This document shows, in pieces, positions 55,770 to 64,000 of a stretch of 64,000 bases of DNA. This DNA is from Eleginops maclovinus (taxonomy: Eukaryota > Chordata > Actinopteri > Perciformes > Eleginopidae): the NCBI RefSeq assembly GCF_036324505.1, contig NC_086362.1, positions 9,297,043 through 9,361,042 of the forward strand, in the 5' to 3' direction. The translations under genes and the position numbers were made by a program. The notes beneath the pieces were generated by a model. The model was not told where the DNA came from, made no database searches, and saw only the letters and a program-made list of their open reading frames with translations. Each line of letters begins with the position of its first letter. The first letter of the stretch is position 1.

Positions 55770-58700
55770 ATGTCACGAAAACCTAAAGATGAATACTACC
55801 GTTTTTTCACCGTCACCGACCCACGCACACACGAGAAGGGACACACCGAGTACAAAGTGTCTGCAAGGGTTGGTTTTCACTTTTTAGCTCTCCTTAGCTA
55901 CAGAGACATATTTGTTGTTACCATACTTAACAACCATGTGTTAAGCTAATTTACCTGTGCTCTGCCTTCCTGTTTTATTATTTATCTTACAACATATTGT
56001 CGTGTATGTTGTACCATTTTTCTTTGATCTTTTAGTAGAAGTTAGTGACTTTGTTTTGTTATAACACAATGGAGTCACATCACTGCTAGTCATAAAAACA
56101 AAGCAGCTAGCTCAGTAGACAGATAATACACAATGGGCCTTTTATTTCAGGCAGCAGTGCACACAGAGCACTGAGGTGAACTTGTGATCCAGTTCATGAG
56201 TTATATCAGCCCCCCCCCCCCCCCCCATGACCACACTAATATCCCGTGGTCTTCACTGGCATGCATACACAATCAAATTGGATCATATCTTCATAGATTC
56301 AAAGTTTCAGCCTGCCTTATATTAACACAAAACAAATGAATGGCTCCATGACTCATTGAACTAATGTCCGGGGATAAATAATCATGCATTTCTTGTCTTT
56401 TATTCTCTTTTGTACTCCCAAGAAATGACACTAATCACAATCATAACAAACTATGGCTTGCAGAATATATTTGGGCTATAAACGCATGTTATTATACTAC
56501 ACAGTTTCAGAGAAAGACAACTCAATTGCAATTTGATATAGAAGTTTTTTCTGTGTCTTGAATAGAAAAATAATCAGTCCTCTTTCCTCTGTAATTTGTA
56601 GTTTGTGTCTAAGCGTCACCCGGAAGATGTGAAGGAGGTGGTCGTGTGGAGGAGGTTCTCAGAGCTGAAGAAGCTCCACGGGGAGTTGGCCTACACTCAC
56701 AGGAACCTGTTCAGAAAAGAGGAAGAGTTCCCATCGTTTCCCCGCGCACAAGTCTTTGGTATAATGGCAAAACTTGTGATAAAACCACTGAATGTGTTGC
56801 ATTGGCTGGATAAATAACTTACACAATCCACTTCAGTTAGCCTATTCTTAGCATGTTGTAAGAACTCTTGTGTTATTTCCCCTCAACGTATTACATACTT
56901 TCACAACTGCAAAGGCAGCCACACAGTTGAGACCTATACTAACCGACAGTCACCATTTATAGTACTTTAAAAATAATACCTGTTTCTGTTTCAGGAAGGT
57001 TTGATGAAGCTGTGATTGAGGAGAGGAGAAAAGCTACAGAGGCCATGCTGCTATTTACTACCAGCATACCTGCACTCTACAACAGCCCACAGCTCAAGGA
57101 CTTCTTCAGAGTAAGACATGCTCTTACACACATGAGGTTAAACTGATATTCCTAGTGAAAAACACACGCCAAACCAAGAGACAGAGCTGCAGCGACATTT
57201 ATAATTTCAACAATCTAGATTATTAAATGTATTATCTGGTCTAAAGAATCTTAGAAAATTGGTTGAAAAAGAATGCCACCAAACATTTTTAGCCTCCAAT
57301 TTGATATCATCAAGTTTCTTTCCTCTCTCTCCCTACATCTATCACATTCTTTCCCTTTCCCCCCCTGCTATTTCTTAGGGCGGTGAGGTCACAAGGCCTC
57401 TGGATGCCCCCCCTCTGTCCACTGCCGGGCCTCTGCCTCCCCCTCTCATCCCCCTCCCCAAGCGAAGGGCCTCAGACTGTGAACCTGCAGAGGAGGAGGA
57501 GGGGAGGGAGGCTCCCACCTTACCCAGGACCTGGGCACCAACCTGAGTTTAGAGGTGGGAGAAACGGAGGTGGCTGCTGAGGCTTACAGTGAGATGGGGG
57601 GCTCTCCGAGTGAAGAACAAGAGCAAGAACAAGAACAAGAGGAGCTCAGCGATACGGAGCTGGATGACCTAAGTACGGCGGGGACAACATTTTTAAAAAC
57701 TTCATGCAAGAATACATTAACCTCAAATTGAAAAACAATCTATAAAATGTTGTGTTTTTTAGATATATAAATAAGTTTCTTTATCACAACAGGACATTTA
57801 AAACAAATAATTGTTGTAATAAAAAGCAGTAATTATGTTTAGGTAGCTTATTTTTACATTTGATTCACTGTATTTATTTTCATGTAAAATTATATTGACA
57901 TTGCCAATGAAAAAATCTGCTAGAAATTTGTCATGCACTTCTTCCTTTATTAATCTCGTTTTTACCTTTTGGTCCATGTTTCCATCTTTAGTTCCATTTC
58001 CCGAGCCATGCCAAGATGAAATCGCCCTATCACAAGAGTCCCAGGAAGAGTTTGACTCCCTGTTTGATTCTGTGGCAGAAGATCTCGCTTCATCCCCAAA
58101 AGAGGAAGGGCCTCCTCCTCTGACTGATAATGACTTGGCTGTCTTTGACCCCTGCTATAAACAAGGTGAAACAAGTCTTTATAGCCTGAGTGGCATTGTA
58201 CATTTATGATGAGCTGACCCGCCGTCACATCCTGACCCCACGCTGTGCAACACAAGAGACAGAAAAACAAGCTTTTACATGAAATTGTATTTGAATAGAA
58301 ATTATTTCTTCAAGCTTGGTTAATGATTGAGTTTCATGGTAAGAAAACTACTTTACAAATCAATGAAATAACTCTTTAGTACAAAACGTATTCCAGAGTA
58401 GGTGGAGGTAGCATGTCCGAGCGGTCTAAGGCGCTAGATTAGGAGCTGTAACATCGCCTTCTATGCTTCAACATTTCTCTTCCGTGATTGGTCAAATGTT
58501 GGACCAATGTTGGGGCCACAAATGTAATTGATTGATCATTCAAAAGCGAAAGTGGGAGCTTGCACTCTGATTGGCCAACAAATGTTGGGGTTCACACTCT
58601 GATTGGCCAATATTCTCAACATTTCAGAAAGTTGGACAGCTATCTTAGCAGCTTGACCCAGACAATATTTTACATTATTGCATGAAAAAATCATCATCAA

Positions 58701-61700
58701 GTAACTTTTTAGATTATTTTTGCTATAGTTTTACAAGTTTTAACAAGTTTCTCCTGGTTCTTTTTGTGTTTTCCTCTCCTTTCTAGATAAATCCAATTCC
58801 TGCACTGACTACTCCGATTTATTCTCTCTGCCACCAACCAGTCTGGACGGAGGGGACGTGGGTTACCTAAACCAAGCTGCCACTGAGCTCACAGCTGCAA
58901 TGGAGCTGGAGAAGGAGGGAGAGTTCAGTTCTGCCATCCGCAGGTACAGGACGGCGGTGGATACACTGATCACTGGAGTCAAAGGTGAGTCTGGAGGGAT
59001 TGAGGAATATGGGTTGTTGGGGGAGAGATAAGGAAAGCATAAAGTATTTAATTCAATCCTTATTTTGAAAATCCTATGGCATGCATGTGTCACTTTTTCA
59101 GTCCAATTGGACATCCTTTGTAAACACTCAAACATGCATTTAACATGAGAAATATGGCACTTTAACAAGTGTAATCAGAATCAGAAGTACTTTATTTATC
59201 CCAAACTGCGAAATGTTTGCGTTGCAGCAGCGAAATACTAAGAGAGGCAAAACAAATACAAATAATTAGAACTAAAAAATAATAAAGTAAAAATCAAAAT
59301 ATAAATGAAATACACAAATGCACAAAAAGGCAATAACAATATAGTGTAAATGCACAATGTTAAGTGTGAAGGAGTGCATGCTAAATCCAGTTTACAGAGA
59401 GGCTAGTTATTGCAGTGGGCAGGAATGTTCTCCTGTACCTGTCCTTGTGACAGCGGAGCTGGAGCAGTCTGTTGGAGAAGGAGCTGCACTGTCTGTCCAG
59501 CTGCAGGTGTAGAGGGTGGGTGGGGTTATCCATGATGGACAACAGTTTGTTCTGAGTCCTCATCTCCACCACAGCCTCAAAATTGTCCAGTTTGATGCCG
59601 ATGACAGAGCCAGCTTTCCTGATCAGTTTATTGATTCTGCTGGTGTCACTGGCTCTGATGCTGCCCCCCCCCCCCAGTAGACGGCCGTAAAGAAGAGTGC
59701 ACTAGCAACAACAGACTGGTTAAAGATCTCCAACATCTTGCTGCACACGTTGAAGGATCTCAGCTTCCTCAGGAAATAGAGTCGGCTCATCCCCTTCTTG
59801 TACACAGCAAACAGGGAGCTGCTGCAACAGGCTGCCACCTAGTAGCGGTGCAGCGAATGAACCGGAGATTCTATTTTTATTCTTTTGTCATTACAAACTA
59901 AAAAAGAAGAACCCAGTGCAACAATTCTCAAATCATATTTTCATTTTTTGTGTGAGTTGATATAAATGTAACTGATTTAGTTAAAGCTCTTTGTGTATGG
60001 ATTTGAACCAAATTGTAATTGTATCATGGCATACTTATATATAATATAAGCAAATATCTCTTCAATGTCCAAATAATCCATATAATATTGCATCTTTTAT
60101 TATTCACATTCTGGCTTGTGTGTTCAATGCACCCTTTTTAATATGGCCTTTTACCTGAATGCCCATTCCTGCATGAAGCATGAGCCAGGTTTGTTGCTAT
60201 AGGAACAGACATGCACTTGCGTGACAAATGTTCTATGTTAAAATAAGCTTGTGCATCTCCTCAACGTACATTGTGCATTTAACTATGATATCTTTACCAT
60301 ATTTGCTCTGCATTGCATATTCTGATATGCTGCAAACACACACACTGACACATGCACTGCACGCAGCTGATACACACATAGTATGTGACCTCACCCTAAA
60401 ATCAACTCTGCTGTTGTGTTCCATTACTTAGTAATGCTCTGCCAGAAATCAGTTATTCATTGATGGCTTATTGATCCATTAGGTAAAGACCTTTTTTTTT
60501 TTTTGCTCGTCTGCATGATAACATGTTCTTGTGGGTAGCGTGGCCGAGCGGTCTAAGGCGCTGGATTAAGGCTCCAGTCTCTTCGGAGGCGTGGGTTCAA
60601 ATCCCACCGCTGCCAGAGTGCTTTTTCAGCATTAGTGTGCTTTCAGAGATCTCAAACTGTAGAAGAAGCCTTCATTCTCATGTTGGTGCGTCGGCTAAAA
60701 ATCATGTCAAAATTCTGATGTGTGTTTAAGATTGTGGGAAATGCATGTCATGATATATTCATAATTGCTAGGTTAATGGCAACAGGTTTCTTTTTCGATT
60801 TTTAAACAGATTTTCCAGTATAAACAATTAATCAACTCTACCTAAAGTGGTCTAATGTGCCCTATGTCGACACCAGTCTCTTTGAAACATGAGTTTTAAT
60901 TTGTAAATTTCCCCGCTATGGGACTAATAAAGGATATCTGATTTCTAAATATGCTGACCGTGAGCATACAGAAAGTAAAAATGTATGTGGACCCGAGTGT
61001 ATTTAGAACAAATTGCCACTCAAATGAATTGTAAGTCTTGTAAGTGTGGAAAAACTGCAGGAAGAAAAAGAAAACTCCAGATAGAATCAAGTAGTACTAA
61101 CTAAAAATGAAAAGGGATTAAATGATCATGGAGTCAGTAGGTAGAATTGGATAAGAGGTTATCTATTATTTTATAAATGGCTGAGAAATATTCACTGTAC
61201 TTTGTTATCGTAAATCAGGCGTGGGCCGTGTGGCGTGTTCTCTACAACAAAGTATGTGTGGTATCTGCTATCGTGACGACTCCCTGATGGGTTATCAATG
61301 GTTACTGTGTGCTTCTCAGTGACTCAGTGATCTATTTCTGGCAGCAGAGTCGTCGACCCCCCTCTGCTATTTGTTGACGGACAGTGACATATGGGCTTGT
61401 ATATGATAGCGTGGCCGAGCGGTCTAAGGCGCTGGATTAAGGCTCCAGTCTCTTCGGGGGCGTGGGTTCGAATCCCACCGCTGTCAAGAATCATTTTGAG
61501 TGTAAATGTCGTGGATAGATTAGTGTATTTTTGAGTTTTCACCAAAAAATGTATAATTTCTTTAGCTCTTCTCTTTTCTCTTTGTCCTCTTTGCCGTTGT
61601 GCATCTGCAACCCCAGGGCACTAATACAATTACCGCACAATATTATTGAAAATAGTCATCTTTGTCTTCATTTCTCTTTCTCCAGGAGATGCAGATCCGA

Positions 61701-61807
61701 TCCGCAGAGAGTCCGTGATGAGAAGGACCGCTCAGTACCTAAAGCACACGGAGATGTTGGTGGACAGGCATTCCTCGCCTTCAAACACTCACACACAGGA
61801 CTCTTAG
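55770..61807 (+). CDS. snx15: Sorting nexin 15 (PX-MIT), with an apparent 1-nt deletion in exon 4
   Basis: Endosomal sorting nexin: the PX domain binds phosphatidylinositol phosphates and the MIT domain contacts ESCRT-type partners. Coding exons: 55770-55868, 56602-56758, 56995-57110, 57379-57672, 57992-58165, 58787-58984 and 61686-61807. The PX domain occupies residues 1-124 (MSRKPKDEYYRFFTV, DVKEVVVWRRFSELKKLHG, LAYTHRNLFR, FPSFPRAQVFGRFDEAVIEE), followed by GGEVTRPL and PLPPPLIPLPK as in human. The acidic linker includes DNDLAVFDPCYK. MIT lies at about 306-373 (GYLNQAATELTAAMELE through RRTAQYLKHTEMLV). Exon 4 is 294 nt but must be one more than a multiple of three to join exon 5. The frame shifts in the GAG/G run near 57490-57512, and uncorrected reading stops at 57544 after 179 residues. 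With one base restored the length is 386. Confidence 0.94.
56207..56226. repeat. Poly-C run in SNX15 intron 1
   Basis: About 17 C residues near 56210-56226. Confidence 0.9.
58407..58444 (+). pseudogene. tRNA-Leu 5'-half fragment
   Basis: GGTAGCATGTCCGAGCGGTC followed by TAAGGCGCTAGATTA matches the first half of the two complete tRNA-Leu genes downstream with few changes, then diverges at the anticodon. It retains an A-box but no T arm. It lies in SNX15 intron 5. Confidence 0.75.
58470..58630. repeat. CCAAT-rich direct/inverted repeat cluster
   Basis: ACTCTGATTGGCCAA occurs twice (about 58565 and 58596), and GTGATTGGTCAAATGTTGGA occurs once. CCAACATT/AATGTTGG are in both orientations. It follows the tRNA-Leu fragment directly. 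Confidence 0.6.
59165..59846 (-). mobile_element. L2-type LINE 3' end, antisense in SNX15 intron 6
   Basis: The minus strand encodes the terminal part of an L2-family reverse-transcriptase polyprotein: RLYFLRKLRSFNVCSKML, QSVVASALFF and VYWGG; then, after a frame break at a poly-C run (59666-59675), KAGSVIGIKLDNFE-like and FSNRLLQLRCHKDRYRRTF. The 3' UTR follows to about 59165. It is 5'-truncated and non-functional. Confidence 0.85.
60534..60615 (+). tRNA. tRNA-Leu (anticodon AAG)
   Basis: 82 nt with a perfect cloverleaf. The acceptor GGTAGCG pairs with CGCTGCC (one T-G wobble) with discriminator A. The D arm has GGCCGAGCGGTCTAAGG (box A), the anticodon arm CTGGA-TTAAGGC-TCCAG shows AAG, the variable arm is long (class II), and the T arm GTGGGTTCAAATCCCAC carries box B. 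A TTTTT terminator follows at 60622. It reads CUU codons after A34-to-inosine editing. It lies inside SNX15 intron 6, same strand. Confidence 0.97.
61405..61486 (+). tRNA. tRNA-Leu (anticodon AAG), second copy
   Basis: 82 nt, nearly identical to the first copy. The acceptor is GATAGCG/CGCTGTC with compensating changes: position 2 is now A and pairs with T, so the stem stays intact. The variable arm has TTCGGGGGC and the T arm GTGGGTTCGAATCCCAC. A TTTT terminator follows at 61493. The paired change argues that it is functional or only recently diverged. Confidence 0.96.
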
Positions 61808-61890
61808 AAGCACACACACATTTCTATATATTCTGTTCACACACATATGGTGAGTAAAAGCCTCAATCATCAAATAAATGTGCAGTTTAT
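61808..61890 (+). terminator. SNX15 3' UTR and polyadenylation signal
   Basis: AATAAA at 61873-61878, 66 bp after the TAG stop (61805-61807). This would give a very short 3' UTR; later AATAAA motifs (61930-61960) are alternatives. Confidence 0.5.
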
Positions 61891-63240
61891 TTGATCAAAA
61901 ACATAAAGTATGTGCACAGAGTTAGAAAAATAAACAAATAAATATATTTATTTCAAAATAAAGAGAGGAAAAGTGAAAACTGAAATAGATGTTAACAAAC
62001 AAGAATAATTGTGTAAATCATTGTAGAAATACATTTGTATATATTTATGTTTTCAGTTTCTGTGCACATTCAAATTAATCTGCACAACTTTTGACTCATT
62101 AAGGCTTTTATTTCTACTTCTGTTAAATTACCTCGTAAATGTAATCATTTATGAGGTAATTTATTTACTGATTTACCCTGTCACACATAAGGATCAAAGA
62201 CATACAAGCTCAGGTATGTGACATCCATACACGCACAAACATAAATGAAGACACACACTCTTGAGGTACACACTACACTGCAGACTGCTACTCTAGCTGC
62301 CTTTGTGTAGTGCATAATCTGTTGGATTTAAAAGTAACATACACATATTACTTTAAAGCATTAATCTCTCTCTTGTTTGATTCCTTTCTTTCACAATGGT
62401 TTCTTGTTTAATACATTTATATGTGTATATCAGTAATTTGCATTTTGCACAAACAATGTTTTTGTTAATAAAAATGATCTTAATTTAAGTCGATAAGGAA
62501 TCTGTTTCTTGGTTGAAGGTAAAGAGGTGCAGGTAACACAAGTGAGATTACACAATTAGATACTACAGTAAGTCCAATGTTGAGGTGCTTGTACTTTCCT
62601 TTAGTGTTTTAATTCTATTCTATTTGATACATCTACCACACATTCTTTGCAGTATCTTTAAGTACTTTTGGCTGCTAACAAGAGTCCAATAGATCATGCT
62701 GATTTTGCAGCTTTACAATAGCAAGATTGTTCCTCTGGGAGGGGCTGTTTGCTATTAGATCACATCAACTACACTCCAGTACAGAAACTCCTCACTCCAT
62801 GTGTTGTCCACCTGTAAATCAGCTAAATGTTACATTCATTTTTCTCATTTGAGCAATTTTGACAGTAAAGCAGCAATTTAGCTTAGCAGTTGCTAACTTG
62901 AGCTGTAGATGTGAAGGACTTACATTGTGGATGAACTTCAGCTAGAAAATCATCAGATAAAAACTCTGTTCTTCTTATGTTGCATATAGTGAAAGAAGCC
63001 CTACAGTGCTGTATAGGGGACAGTCGTAGCGGTGATGTCTGTATAGTATATCTGTATTACTGATCTTATATGTGTGTGTTTTTCATTTTTCCTGTCAGTT
63101 TGTATGCTAATGTATGTTCTTGTTTTAGTTCCTCATATTTCCTGTCACTAGGTTTCCTCTTTCCATCGCGTGCGCTGCAGTGGGTTGAACAAAACCTACA
63201 AGATCCATCACAGTAGATTCTATTCATACAATTATCTAAT
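61890..63240. other. Downstream of SNX15, no recognised gene
   Basis: AT-rich, with no credible exon on either strand. Confidence 0.5.
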
Positions 63241-63244
63241 ATGC

Positions 63245-63703
63245 AGTGATGGAAGAAGTTTTTATACAGTACAACAGGTACAAAGATAAACAGGTAAAAG
63301 TCTTGCCTTAAAGTCTTACTTAAGTTAAAGTCAAAAGGTTTGACACTTAAAAAGTACAAAAGTACTCGCTAAGCCTAATGACATATTTAAGAATGATGTA
63401 TTATTAATGACGGTATGATTATTGATGCATTAATGTGTTCACACCTAAATGTGAAGCTAACTTTTTTTTACTTTGTTTACTGCTTCTGGATATTGCCCTA
63501 AAAGCATATGTCACAATGTGGTTCGTTAGTATGTTGTTCTAATAATCTAAATGTAAGGTAAAGTAACTTAATCTGTAAATCAGATCCAATCAAAATTGTA
63601 GTGGAGTAGAAGTATAAAGTAGCATGACATGGAAATACTCAGGTAAGTACAAGTAACTACAATTGTACCATCTTGAGTAAACGTACATTCCTGCACTGCT
63701 AGG
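63245..63703. repeat. hAT-like non-autonomous repeat (copy 2)
   Basis: Starts GCAGTGATGGAAGAAG and ends TCCTGCACTGC, giving near-complementary GCAGTG/CACTGC ends. The interior shares GATTATTGATGCATTAATGT and GTAGTGGAGTAGAAGTATAA with the teleost family seen at 36962-37313. Confidence 0.65.
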
Positions 63704-64000
63704 ATGTTACTGGGATACTCCAGATATTATACCATATTATTAACTCTTTCGATGAGTTCAAATGTGCACATTTTGAATTATATCCTAAAAACTCCAGCCT
63801 TTGAGGGGTAAAGTTTCAACAAAATAGGAAAGGGTTGATGGAGAAAAAGAGAGGAAGTGGGATGCAAAAGATGAAAATGAAAAAGAGGAAAGAGATCAGT
63901 GCCATACAAAATCCCTTCTCTGGAGAGGAGAGAGGGATGGAAGGACAAACAGATGGAGAGGCGGCTAAAAAAGGGGAGGCCGAGTGAGGAAAAGGCTACC
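63704..64000. other. Right edge: purine-rich sequence
   Basis: 63820-64000 is dominated by GA-rich runs. No gene is seen before the window ends. Confidence 0.5.

Noticed and set aside
57383..57580. Pro/Arg/Gly-rich frame over SNX15 exon 4
   Set aside because: It is a third frame of a GC-rich exon; neither half matches SNX15 linker sequence.
60523..60729. Open frame beginning over the tRNA-Leu gene
   Set aside because: It reads through a structural tRNA; the cloverleaf and Pol III signals explain the sequence.

Overview
The window is vertebrate genomic DNA, almost certainly from a ray-finned (teleost) fish. It has intron-rich genes with GT-AG splicing, long (CA)n/(TG)n microsatellites, a nearly intact Tc1/mariner element of the kind common in fish, hAT-like and L2-like repeats, and two canonical eukaryotic tRNA-Leu genes. 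No species can be named from the sequence alone.

Layout from left to right. (1) Pyruvate carboxylase (PC), minus strand: only the first three coding exons (107 residues) lie inside the window at 1566-4541. The rest runs off the left edge, and a long 5' region with candidate non-coding exons extends to about 16 kb. (2) 16.6-22.3 kb holds no recognised gene and contains a locally duplicated segment with repeats inserted in and beside it. (3) A ten-exon minus-strand gene at 22319-29224 encodes a 956-residue ELM2/SANT/zinc-finger protein of the TRERF1/ZNF541/MIDEAS family. (4) 29.7-43.4 kb is repeat-rich. It holds the Tc1 element, two large (TG)n tracts, several degraded transposons and some minus-strand exon-like segments that I could not assign. 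(5) SLC3A2 (4F2hc), minus strand: ten coding exons at 44045-47945 giving 499 residues, with a 5' UTR exon at about 49.1 kb. (6) A 6.5 kb intergenic stretch with an initiator tRNA-Met pseudogene. (7) SNX15, plus strand: seven coding exons at 55770-61807. A one-base frame problem lies in exon 4, and two complete tRNA-Leu(AAG) genes sit inside intron 6. (8) 61.9-64.0 kb has only repeat-like sequence.

PC, SLC3A2 and SNX15 all map to human 11q12-q13, so this is a conserved linkage block, not a functional operon. The ELM2/SANT gene is not known to me from human 11q13. MIDEAS (14q24) and ZNF541 (19q13) may lie in related ancient duplicate regions, so it could be an additional ohnolog retained in fish.

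Exon boundaries were read by hand from splice signals. They were checked by frame: the SLC3A2 exons sum to 1500 nt and the ELM2/SANT exons to 2871 nt, both exact multiples of three ending in a stop codon. The SNX15 exons sum to one base short of a multiple of three.
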